A stretch of DNA of 64,000 nt from Clostridiales bacterium PH28_bin88. GTDB lineage: Bacteria; Bacillota; PH28-bin88. This document shows positions 8,543 to 16,006 of the stretch, one piece after another. Under the pieces are notes generated by a model. That model saw only the letters and a list, made by a program, of their open reading frames with translations, was not told the DNA's origin and did no database searches. The translations under genes and the position numbers were made by a program. The stretch is from positions 57,109-121,108 of the forward strand of contig LAKY01000032.1 of assembly GCA_000987045.1 (NCBI GenBank), in the 5' to 3' direction. Numbering within the stretch: position 1 is the first letter of the stretch; each line of letters opens with the position of its first letter.

Positions 8543-10330
8543 TCAGCGGCTGTGATGGCACATATAATGATGGTCGAAATGGCAGGATTCATGGGCCTGA
8601 TTCTTGGCCTTTAATACCTCTCTCAAAGCACCGGCAATCCTTTCAGCCAGCACGGTTTTTCCTGGTTGGTGCGGTAGTTCGCGGAAGAGCACTTCCAAGG
8701 CCACCTTCACTTCGTCATTGGGCCCGGGTAAGGCGATGATTGTGGTCTCGCCTACCACCCCAACAGCAATCCTTACCCCTGCCTTTTGGTGCCTTCCCGA
8801 CCCTTTCTGGTACTTAACAATCCAAGAGGTAGCAGCCATGGGATCCACCCGCAGCAACCCTTCTACCGTTCGGTCCTTATCCTCAGCCCCCACTCCTCCG
8901 GTCGTAATTACCAGGCCATAACCTTCTTCCACCGCCCTCAAAAGGTGCATGGCAATACTGTCTTCGTCATCATCCATGATGCCGCCTGTCGCTACGTTGT
9001 ACCCTCTCCGTCTGAACTCTTCAGCAATCATGGGAGAGTTGGTATCGCGGATCATCCCTCTCTTGACCTCGAACCCGGAAGGGAATACCTTGACACGGCG
9101 CGCCACCCGCGCCCTGATTTCCTCCACCATCTGCTCCGAGCGCCGGAAGGTCTCCTCCACTTCTTCCGGTGGCAGAGCAATCAGCCCGAGAATACCCTCA
9201 GAATGGATCCTGGCGTCCTCCCCCAGGCGAACACCAGGCAGGTGTGCCAACCGGTCGAGAATTTCCCCTTCCTTCCCGGCGATGTCCCGCGCCTGGATGG
9301 TACGCCGCAGGATATCCAAAGTGATGTGGTTATCCCGCACGTCTACCACCAGTACTTCTTTTCTTTCCAGGTTCAACGTTTCCGCCACCACCGACGCGAT
9401 ATCGGTTAAATTGGCACCGTTCATGAAGATATCTTCAACCCACAGTTCGGTCTTTTCCAACAGGTTTAGCTCCAAGAGAGTATTTTTCTCTTCCCCCGCC
9501 CTTTGCACCTCTACCACGTCCAGCCGGAAGTCCAGCAGGGGAGCATCCACGATCTGTGTTCCGATGTCCAGGATATCGATGTCTTTTTCCGCCAGACCGG
9601 GGATGTCTTCAATTTTAACGCCTCCGGCAAAGGCGATCTTTACCTTGTCACGGATCCCGGCAGCCGTCAGGTAAGCCTCAACGGTCTCGGCATCGGCTGT
9701 TTGACCCGTATCCACCATCAGGATATCCGCCCCTCCCAGGACGGCCTCCTCGGCTTCCGCCGCGATCCCGCCGGTCTCCCCCTTTAGTTGAATGACCTTG
9801 AGCATGTCCTGGAACCCACTGACGGCTTTCAGGGTCTCTCTAATCCCGCCGAACATCCTTACATAGTTTTTGTCCAGATAAATAAACGGTTGATTGACGA
9901 TGCGGAAATTCGCCCCCCCGGTAGTGATCGCTTCCCGCACCAAGAACTTGAGGTCTGGGGGCATCTTCTTCCACGCCCCGGAAACAATGGCTACTTTCCC
10001 ACGGGCATGGCTTACCGCTTTATGCGCCGCGGTGGCAATTCCCGAGGACTTGGCAATGAGGCCCACCAGCACCTCTTCGGCCTGGGCTACCTGCTTGGGG
10101 TTTCCCCTGACCAGCAAGACCTTTTCGCCTTCCGCAATCCACATACCATCTTCGGCCCAGTAGAGGACAGTCAAACCCAGTTCCACCGCCTTTTCCCGAG
10201 CCCTGTCGATACCGGCTAACACGCCGTCTCTTTCGGCTGTAATGGCTGCCGTCGTTGTTGCATCCATAACTCCGGCAAAGATTTGGTCGCGTATGTCGCT
10301 GTGAGGCCGGACGGTTTGACATTCAGCCAT
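8543..10330 (-). CDS. Fusion of a NadC/ModD-like phosphoribosyltransferase domain and a MoCF (molybdopterin-binding-type) domain with a His/Cys tail
   Basis: A 595-residue multidomain protein. Residues 1-285 resemble quinolinate phosphoribosyltransferase/ModD: TTAAITAERDGVLAGI, VLVGLIAKSSGIATAA, FLVREAITTGGANFR, ADILMVDTGQ and KIAFAGGVKIEDIPGLAEK. A middle region (290-425) is unassigned. Residues 430-575 are a MoaB/CinA-type domain: IRDTNSPMIAEEFRRRGYNV, LVITTGGVGAEDKDRTVEG and TTIIALPGPNDEV. The last 16 residues (HESCHFDHHYMCHHSR) carry six His and two Cys, a likely metal-binding tail. It is not a plain housekeeping NadC, since nadA and nadB are absent. It lies between the carrier and the aldehyde dehydrogenase genes. 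Reaction unknown; a nucleotide or metal-cofactor role linked to the lar genes is inferred. Confidence 0.82.
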   Translation of the reverse strand: MAECQTVRPHSDIRDQIFAGVMDATTTAAITAERDGVLAGIDRAREKAVELGLTVLYWAEDGMWIAEGEKVLLVRGNPKQVAQAEEVLVGLIAKSSGIATAAHKAVSHARGKVAIVSGAWKKMPPDLKFLVREAITTGGANFRIVNQPFIYLDKNYVRMFGGIRETLKAVSGFQDMLKVIQLKGETGGIAAEAEEAVLGGADILMVDTGQTADAETVEAYLTAAGIRDKVKIAFAGGVKIEDIPGLAEKDIDILDIGTQIVDAPLLDFRLDVVEVQRAGEEKNTLLELNLLEKTELWVEDIFMNGANLTDIASVVAETLNLERKEVLVVDVRDNHITLDILRRTIQARDIAGKEGEILDRLAHLPGVRLGEDARIHSEGILGLIALPPEEVEETFRRSEQMVEEIRARVARRVKVFPSGFEVKRGMIRDTNSPMIAEEFRRRGYNVATGGIMDDDEDSIAMHLLRAVEEGYGLVITTGGVGAEDKDRTVEGLLRVDPMAATSWIVKYQKGSGRHQKAGVRIAVGVVGETTIIALPGPNDEVKVALEVLFRELPHQPGKTVLAERIAGALREVLKAKNQAHESCHFDHHYMCHHSR

Positions 10331-10370
10331 TTTAATTTATAACCCCCAGTGTTTTTCACTATTTGAAGCG

Positions 10371-10398
10371 GGGTGGGAGAGATCACCCCCACCCCTCC
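10371..10398. other. Intercistronic GC-rich hairpin
   Basis: GGGGTGGG (from 10373) pairs with CCCCACCCC (from 10388) between the BenE-type gene and the fusion gene. There is no T-tract, so it is more likely an RNA-processing or stability element than a terminator. Confidence 0.45.
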
Positions 10399-10408
10399 GG
10401 ACTAACCT

Positions 10409-11665
10409 TTAAGATTTGAAGTCATCAGGCTCAACAACCATGGATATAATCACACCGCCCAGCAGCGCCCAGAACGGGGCACTGATCTTTAGAACCACAA
10501 TACCCGACATGGCGATTACCAGGGCTGCGAAGGCGCCGATCTTGAATTTCTTGGTGGAGAAGGCCATATCGAAGGAACTCACCAGCACCCCGATCATGGC
10601 TAAACCGGCCAGCACACTGATAAGATCCTTGGGCAAGGCCTTGACAAACGGCACCGCCGCGCTGGCGAACAGGCCAAAGGCTCCGAAGGTAATCCCGTTA
10701 ACAATGGAGGCCACATACCGCCCTTCTTTGTTGGGGCCGGCCTCATCAGACGAGCAGATGGCGGTCATGGGGCCGGCGATGTTGGCGTTGTGGCCGCCGA
10801 AGAAAGCGGTGACCATCCCGCCTATACCGCTGATAATTGTCATCATGTTGATGGGTGGTTTATACCCCTGGGACATCAGCACCCCGATAGCCTGGGCGTT
10901 TTCCGCTCCCATCACCAGGGCAGCCAGGGGAATGGCAATGGAGAATAAGGCGCCAACGCTGAATTCCGGCTTGAAGATCTGGGGAGCGATAAACTTGACG
11001 TCCAAGCTGGAGAACGAGAAACCTCCGAAGGCCGCCGCAGCCACCACGCCGACGATCAGGGCGCCCAGTACGGGAGAAACCTTCTTGGTCAGCCGCTGGG
11101 AAACCAGGTAGCCCACTAGGGCCAACCCGGCAATCAACGGGGCTTTCTGCGTGGAGGTAACGATCCCGGTGCCGAACCGGATCATGGCTCCCGCGATCAT
11201 CGCCATCACGATAGGCAGCGGCAGCCAGCGCATCACTTTTCCGATGAGACCGGAGAGTCCCAGAACTAACACAATAAGACCGGCAACAAAGTACGCGCCT
11301 ACCGCCTGGTTGATGTTAAAGAAGGTGAGAGCCGAAGCCAGCATCACTGCTCCCGGGATGGACCAGGCTCCGTTGATGGGCTGCTTGTAATACGATGCCA
11401 GCAGAACTCCCAGCAACCCACCAAAGAAGTATACCGCAAACAGCCAGGAGATGGTCTGAGCCTCGGTCAACTTTCCTGCGGCCGCGGAATTCATGATGAT
11501 CAGGGCTGGGCCTGTGCACCCAAAGATCGTCGCCACGATGCCCGCGGTAATGGTGTTGTTGTTCAGGTGCTTACCTAGATCCCCAAAGCCCGAAGAAAAC
11601 CCTGGTCCCTTTTCAAACACACCGTTGGGCTTGGCAGTGGTTACATGTTCTTCTTTGACTGCCAT
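10409..11665 (-). CDS. BenE-family (benzoate/H+ symporter-like) membrane transporter
   Basis: A 418-residue polytopic membrane protein with about 11-12 hydrophobic spans. It has the NCS2-like fold of the BenE group: KHLNNNTITAGIVATIFGCTG near the start, INGAWSIPGAVMLAS in the middle, and AENAQAIGVLMSQGYKPPIN plus GGMVTAFFGGHNANIAGPM, the half-helix region lining the substrate path. Known members carry benzoate or related aromatic acids with protons. The ATG at 11665 follows GGGAGG; the open frame further upstream is not used. Placed in a degradation operon, it probably brings in the growth substrate. Confidence 0.85.
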   Translation of the reverse strand: MAVKEEHVTTAKPNGVFEKGPGFSSGFGDLGKHLNNNTITAGIVATIFGCTGPALIIMNSAAAGKLTEAQTISWLFAVYFFGGLLGVLLASYYKQPINGAWSIPGAVMLASALTFFNINQAVGAYFVAGLIVLVLGLSGLIGKVMRWLPLPIVMAMIAGAMIRFGTGIVTSTQKAPLIAGLALVGYLVSQRLTKKVSPVLGALIVGVVAAAAFGGFSFSSLDVKFIAPQIFKPEFSVGALFSIAIPLAALVMGAENAQAIGVLMSQGYKPPINMMTIISGIGGMVTAFFGGHNANIAGPMTAICSSDEAGPNKEGRYVASIVNGITFGAFGLFASAAVPFVKALPKDLISVLAGLAMIGVLVSSFDMAFSTKKFKIGAFAALVIAMSGIVVLKISAPFWALLGGVIISMVVEPDDFKS

Positions 11666-11744
11666 TTGATTTTTCCTCCCTTTCAGCCGAAAAGATGATA
11701 AATTATTCTTTATGCAAACCCCGCAGCTTGTCGCAGTTGGGGAG

Positions 11745-11781
11745 GGAACCCCCTCCATATGCGGCCTTGGGAGGGGGTGGA
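11745..11781. other. Intercistronic hairpin before the BenE-type gene
   Basis: ACCCCCTCC and GGAGGGGGT (ends near 11749 and 11777) pair across a 20-base loop in the gap between the LarA-like gene and the transporter gene. There is no T-tract; partial termination or mRNA protection is possible. Confidence 0.4.
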
Positions 11782-11788
11782 ACTGGTC

Positions 11789-13237
11789 TTAACTGGCCGC
11801 AAAGGACTTTAGGATGGTTGGATCAACGCCCCGTTGGCGCAGCCACTTGGGCAGCAACTCTTCGTCCACCCGGCGGCTTACTTCGGGCGCCTTTTTCAAC
11901 AGCACCTCCGCCAGCGATTCGCTCACGTTGATCCCGCCCATGGCTCCGTCAAAGATGATCACCTTGTCCGTACCCGTCACCTGATAGGCGAATTTCATGG
12001 CAGCTTCCGTGGTCTCCGCCACCACCGCGTGCTTCATGTAGGTGAGGTTCTGCGGGTCGCGGTTCATCAAGTCCGCCTGTGGTTGCCCCACCACCACGGT
12101 GGGAATGTGCTCCGCGAAGAAGGCACTGGGATAGCCGCCCCAGGCGTAGCTGTGAACGCACATCTTGATGGCGGGGTTTACCGGCGGAATGTCTTCCAGC
12201 AGGGGGCGGCCGTTCTTGCCGTAGAAGGCCTCTGTATACCAGGTATAGGGAGCCAGGGGTTTATCCAGGTCATACAGGTCGGTATTGGCCCCAGCGAAGT
12301 TGGCGTAAATCACACCGGCGGCAAATACGTACGGCACCGGGCACGGAAAATCCAGGACAGCAATGCACTCGTCAATTTCCCCGAACATGGTCATCGCCTT
12401 GCCGTAGTACTGGCACCCGATGAAGGTCACCCGGTCGTTCAGCGCGTAGAGGTCGTTATCCACGTCCACACCGACGATCCCGTTGGGGGCAGTACTTAAA
12501 AACGCCGCAAAGGCAAACTTGCTCTGCACAAAGGGCGAATCGAAGATCGCCCTGGCGGTAAAGTTGGCTGCCCGGGGACCAAGGTTTTGGTGGTAGGTGG
12601 AACGAGTCTCGATACGGGCGTAGGACATGCCAAAGGGCTTCACCGCTTTGTCCACCTGGCGGTGGAAGTGGACCTCCCGCACGTCACTGTGGTGGGCGTG
12701 GATGATCCAGTCCGCGTCATAGATCTTCTTGATCCCGTAAAGGGTGCCAATCTCCGTTTCGATGGGAATACCCTGGTCCACCGGCGCCACGCCGATGGCC
12801 TTCCCCTTGAAGTGGACGTCCAGGCCGTAGCGCTTGATATATTCCTCGGTCTCCCGGAACCTGAGTCCCACACCCGCCCGCAGGCGAATATTGGAGGTAC
12901 CCGTCCGTGCTTCCACCACGTCCCGTACTGTCTTCAGCATTTCGGCGTACGGCTCGCCACCCAGCAGGGTAAAGCCATGGTGTGAGGCCAGGATGTTAAC
13001 GGAGTCCTCCGGCTTGATCATGCTCATGTCCACTTTCGCCAGCGCCTCTTCGGCCGCCTTTCTGACAGCAGCGATGCCGCCCTCTCCTGGGAAAATGACG
13101 TCAGGGGCGTCAGGGAACAATTCTTTGATTAACAGCGAGGTCATCCCCGGCAGTTCCGCGACGCGGGTCTTAACCAGCGAAGGGTCGATCCCGTACTGGG
13201 ATGCCTTCGGTGCTATGGGCATGATTGGCTTTCGCAT
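11789..13237 (-). CDS. Divergent LarA-family protein, putative nickel-pincer nucleotide enzyme
   Basis: A 482-residue protein I assign to the LarA (lactate racemase, DUF2088) family from a manual comparison with L. plantarum LarA. The N domain shows SVNILASHHGF and NIRLRAGVGLRFRETEEYIKR, like the IRILVATGFHRPSTHEEL region of LarA. His190, Lys200 and His216 keep exactly the spacing of LarA His174, Lys184 (covalent NPN lysine) and His200 (nickel ligand). The C-terminal ETTEAAMKFAY and KVIIFDGAMGGINV match the LarA end. LarA His108, Asp72 and Arg75 positions are not kept, so the substrate is likely not lactate. The gene is translationally coupled to the ferredoxin before it and lies 7 kb upstream of larC-larB-larE. 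Family call fairly sure; function unknown. Confidence 0.68.
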   Translation of the reverse strand: MRKPIMPIAPKASQYGIDPSLVKTRVAELPGMTSLLIKELFPDAPDVIFPGEGGIAAVRKAAEEALAKVDMSMIKPEDSVNILASHHGFTLLGGEPYAEMLKTVRDVVEARTGTSNIRLRAGVGLRFRETEEYIKRYGLDVHFKGKAIGVAPVDQGIPIETEIGTLYGIKKIYDADWIIHAHHSDVREVHFHRQVDKAVKPFGMSYARIETRSTYHQNLGPRAANFTARAIFDSPFVQSKFAFAAFLSTAPNGIVGVDVDNDLYALNDRVTFIGCQYYGKAMTMFGEIDECIAVLDFPCPVPYVFAAGVIYANFAGANTDLYDLDKPLAPYTWYTEAFYGKNGRPLLEDIPPVNPAIKMCVHSYAWGGYPSAFFAEHIPTVVVGQPQADLMNRDPQNLTYMKHAVVAETTEAAMKFAYQVTGTDKVIIFDGAMGGINVSESLAEVLLKKAPEVSRRVDEELLPKWLRQRGVDPTILKSFAAS

Positions 13238-13860
13238 CAGTCACCCCTCCTGTCCGCAGGCTTGGCTGCCACTACCTCGTCCAGCAGCTTGATATCCTCG
13301 TCAAAGTAGAAACCGCGCTTATTGTATTTGGCCTTGATTTCCTCGGGTATCTCCCACACGGTGGGTGTGCGTCCATACCACTGCCAACCGTTCTTGGGCG
13401 GTTGGGGTTTGATACCAGCCGCTTCTAACAGCCGCAGCATGGGTTGGATGCACTCTACCTTGCAACCGGTCCTGACGCCGGTAACCAGAGAAATGTCTTC
13501 AGGGCTCTTGGCGCCCAGTAAAATGGCTGCCGCCACCTCGTCGGCGCGGGTAGCCGTACAGTAACATACCAATTGTTCGGGATTTAACTTGGCCTTCAAA
13601 CACAAATTGATAATTTCCTCGTAAGGCACCTTCTCCACATCGGTTTTGACGGTAATGGGATTTTCCCTCTTAACCATGGTGAGGGCGTACTCCGGGCATC
13701 GCTGTTCACAGTTGGCACATCCCCGGCACCTTTCTTCATCCACCACCGAAACCCTGTCCACCACCTTGATGGCCAACACCGGGCAGACCCTTTCACAGGT
13801 CTTGCACCCCGTACACTTTTCAGTATCTACGCGGGGTGCTAGAGTAACTACTTTCACCAA
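13237..13860 (-). CDS. Ferredoxin: two [4Fe-4S] motifs plus a BFD-like [2Fe-2S] domain
   Basis: A 207-residue electron carrier. Two bacterial ferredoxin motifs are present: CTGCKTCERVCP (residues 16-27) and CRGCANCEQRCP (44-55). A BFD-like domain follows, VCYCTATRADEVAAAILLGA ... TGVRTGCKVEC (about residues 98-139), of the kind that holds a [2Fe-2S] cluster. The rest (140-207) is unassigned. Its stop overlaps the start of the LarA-like gene, so the two are translated together and probably work together. It is the first gene of the operon, behind the shared IclR site at 13970. Start is TTG 13860 or GTG 13857; GGGAGG precedes both, and the GTG has the better spacing. Confidence 0.9.
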   Translation of the reverse strand: MVKVVTLAPRVDTEKCTGCKTCERVCPVLAIKVVDRVSVVDEERCRGCANCEQRCPEYALTMVKRENPITVKTDVEKVPYEEIINLCLKAKLNPEQLVCYCTATRADEVAAAILLGAKSPEDISLVTGVRTGCKVECIQPMLRLLEAAGIKPQPPKNGWQWYGRTPTVWEIPEEIKAKYNKRGFYFDEDIKLLDEVVAAKPADRRGD

Positions 13861-13969
13861 TCTTTCCTCCCTTCTTGATTGTTAAGGCTTTTAAGGTATC
13901 CAGGACGCGGTCTATCACCTCCCACAAGGGGTTTAGCAGATAAGACGCCACTTGTTTGACATTATCGTA

Positions 13970-13981
13970 CAGCGTTCTGAT
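13970..13981 (-). promoter_or_regulatory. Putative IclR operator upstream of the ferredoxin/LarA-like operon
   Basis: TGTACGATAATG occurs here and again, identical over 12 bases, in front of the neighbouring iclR gene (14838-14849). GATAAT could be the -10 box. The core resembles the GTTCGATAAT-type site I recall for aromatic-pathway IclR regulators (PcaR/PobR). Confidence 0.55.
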
Positions 13982-14021
13982 TAATTCATAAAAAAATATC
14001 GTTTTTTGAAGTTAAAACTGT

Positions 14022-14816
14022 TTACTTGACGTATCCCAGCTTCTCCGATAGTTCTTCCGCCGCTTTGGTAACACTTATAATAATTCCGCCAATCTTCTCC
14101 CTCCCCATCCGGATACTGGGGCCGGCCACACTCATGGCGGCTACCACATTGCCGGTATGGTTCCGGATGGGAGCCGCCACACAGGTGAGCCCCTCGGTAA
14201 TCTCCTGGTCATCAATGGCATATCCCCGCTGGCGCACCTCCCGGAGGTGTTCTTTCAACGCAGCCGGCTCAGTAATGGTATTACCGGTGAATCTAGCCAG
14301 CCCTTTCTCTCGGATCACCGCTTCCAGTTGCTCTTCCGGCAGGAAAGCCAACAGCGTCTTGCCTACCCCGGTGCAGTGGCAGGGCAGCCGCTTACCTACC
14401 TGGGAAACCATGCGCATCGACTGATGGCTGTCCCGCTTGTCGATGTAGACAGCTTCTCCCTGATCCATGATCACCAGGTGGACGGTCTCGCCGTGCTCCT
14501 CGACCAGGCGCTGTAGAAAAGGCCCGGCGACTACTTTTAGGTCCATTCCGTCCTGCACCAGATTCCCCAACTCAAATAATTTTAAGCCCAGCTTGTATTT
14601 GCCGGTCTCGGGATTCTGCTCCAGGTACCTGCGGTATTCAAGGGTAGTCAAGATACCGTGAACGGTACTCTTGTGCAGCTCCAGCAGTTTGCTGATCTCG
14701 GTAACCCCCAGTTCATGACGGCCGCTTGTAAAACACTCAAGGACATTTATCGCCCTGTCGATGGACTGGATAGTGTTTGCTGTCTTCTGAGAGGTAGTCA
14801 ATTGATGTCTTGGCAT
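14022..14816 (-). CDS. IclR-family transcriptional regulator of the adjacent degradation operon
   Basis: A 264-residue regulator with the IclR layout: N-terminal winged helix-turn-helix (INVLECFTSGRHELGVTEIS, LHKSTVHGILTTLE, KYKLGLKLFELG; residues 20-85) and a C-terminal effector domain (CHCTGVGKTLLAFL, GYAIDDQEITEGLTCVAAPI, AAMSVAGPSIRM). Such proteins bind small acids and act as activators or repressors. The ATG at 14816 is chosen because the longer frame (to 14888) would run through the promoter/operator. The gene precedes the ferredoxin operon on the same strand and shares a 12-base upstream motif with it, which supports control of that operon and of itself. Confidence 0.92.
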   Translation of the reverse strand: MPRHQLTTSQKTANTIQSIDRAINVLECFTSGRHELGVTEISKLLELHKSTVHGILTTLEYRRYLEQNPETGKYKLGLKLFELGNLVQDGMDLKVVAGPFLQRLVEEHGETVHLVIMDQGEAVYIDKRDSHQSMRMVSQVGKRLPCHCTGVGKTLLAFLPEEQLEAVIREKGLARFTGNTITEPAALKEHLREVRQRGYAIDDQEITEGLTCVAAPIRNHTGNVVAAMSVAGPSIRMGREKIGGIIISVTKAAEELSEKLGYVK

Positions 14817-14837
14817 ACCCTCGGCCCCTTTGTCCGG

Positions 14838-14858
14838 CATTATCGTACATTGTACCGT
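14838..14858 (-). promoter_or_regulatory. Putative IclR autoregulatory site
   Basis: The minus strand reads TACGGTACAATGTACGATAA: a perfect palindrome GTACAATGTAC (14845-14855) fused to the TGTACGATAATG motif also found at 13970. A TATAAT lies just upstream (about 14859-14865). Confidence 0.55.
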
Positions 14859-14933
14859 ATTATAGTAAATACATATTTCTGCAATCATCGGATAATTCCT
14901 GCTTAGTCAAAAAAATTTTTAGCCCAAGAGTGA

Positions 14934-14964
14934 AAAAGAGTGACCCTCAACGGTTCACTCTTTT
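14934..14964. terminator. Bidirectional terminator after etfA
   Basis: AAAAGAGTGA (14934-14943) pairs perfectly with TCACTCTTTT (14955-14964); A- and T-runs flank both sides. It ends the acyl-CoA dehydrogenase-etfB-etfA transcript. Confidence 0.85.
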
Positions 14965-14972
14965 AGCAAGTG

Positions 14973-15989
14973 TTATGTCCCACTATCCTTGTGTGTCTTT
15001 ATTTCCTCCAGTAACGGCGGCAAGATCTTCTTGAGATCCGCCACTACCCCGTAATCGGACACGTGGAAGATGGGCGCCTGGGAGTCGTTATTCACGCTGA
15101 TCACCACGCCGCTGTCCTTCATTCCTACGACATGGTGGGCGGCTCCGGAGATCCCGAACCCGATGTAGAGGCGAGGTCGCACCGTTTTGCCGCTGGTGCC
15201 GATCATGGTGTGCTCACCCTCGGTCCACCCCTCGTCCAGGGCGGGCCTGGTACATCCAACAGCGCCGCCCAACTCGCTGGCAAGTTCCTCCAGGAGCTGC
15301 CAGGTCTCCGCGCTGCCGACACCCCAGCCGCCGGCCACCACTACATCGGCCTGCTCCAGGGGCAGGCCCGGCGGGGGCTCTTGCACCACCCGGAGGGCCT
15401 TCAAGGGCGAACTAAAACCGTCCAGCACCGCCGCTGTTTCTTTGACCACCTCACCAATGCGGGTGGCGTCCTTTGCCGGCTTGGCGAAGAGCCCTGGTTT
15501 GACGCTGGCCATCTGGGGACGGTGGTTGGGGCACAGGATGTCTCCCAGCACCCGCCCGCCGAAGGCCGGAACCACCTGAACAAATTCCCCCTGTTCGTTG
15601 ATATGCAGGTCCACACAGTGGGCCGCGAGGCCGGTCCCCAATTTAGCCGCTACGGTGGCGGATAATTCGCTGCCGCAGTATGACGCACTGAACAGCACGA
15701 TCTCGGGCAACTCTCTCCGGATCAGATCCTCCAACACCGCGGCATAGGTATCGTTCTGGTAGAGCGTAAGGCGCGGGTGGTCAATCACCAGCACCCGGTC
15801 CGCCCCGTAGGGAATAAGTTCTTCCGCCAGCGCCCCGATACCGCTGCCCATGACCACGGATACTACCCCCGCACCTCCTCCCTGCGCAGCCAGTTCCCCG
15901 GCCTTTCCCAGGAGTTCAAAGGAGGCTTCCGCCAGCTTGCCCTCGATTTGCTCGGCTACCACCCATACTGCACCCTTACTTTTTTGCAA
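14973..15989 (-). CDS. etfA: Electron transfer flavoprotein alpha subunit
   Basis: Carries the FAD of the ETF heterodimer that takes electrons from acyl-CoA dehydrogenase. At 338 residues it is normal length. The C-terminal FAD domain shows VVAGGWGVGS (about 212), GCTRPALDEGW, GTSGKTVRPRLYIGFGISG and VVISVNNDSQAPIFHVSDYG, the usual FAD-binding blocks. The start is a TTG after a G-rich ribosome site. It is the last gene of a three-gene unit with etfB 17 bases upstream. No fused ferredoxin or bifurcation partner is seen nearby. Confidence 0.95.
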   Translation of the reverse strand: MQKSKGAVWVVAEQIEGKLAEASFELLGKAGELAAQGGGAGVVSVVMGSGIGALAEELIPYGADRVLVIDHPRLTLYQNDTYAAVLEDLIRRELPEIVLFSASYCGSELSATVAAKLGTGLAAHCVDLHINEQGEFVQVVPAFGGRVLGDILCPNHRPQMASVKPGLFAKPAKDATRIGEVVKETAAVLDGFSSPLKALRVVQEPPPGLPLEQADVVVAGGWGVGSAETWQLLEELASELGGAVGCTRPALDEGWTEGEHTMIGTSGKTVRPRLYIGFGISGAAHHVVGMKDSGVVISVNNDSQAPIFHVSDYGVVADLKKILPPLLEEIKTHKDSGT

Positions 15990-16006
15990 ACCCCTCGCCC
16001 CCTTTC

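Noticed and set aside
7879-8739. Plus-strand open frame of 286 codons
   Set aside because: Antisense to the acetaldehyde dehydrogenase and fusion genes, low-complexity composition, no start signal; shadow only.
8543-10330. Ordinary NAD-synthesis nadC
   Set aside because: No nadA or nadB nearby, a MoCF domain is fused on, and the gene is embedded in a degradation operon.
10409-11665. Uracil/xanthine permease
   Set aside because: The glycine- and alanine-rich loops and the N-terminal pattern fit BenE better than UraA/PbuX; the degradation context agrees.
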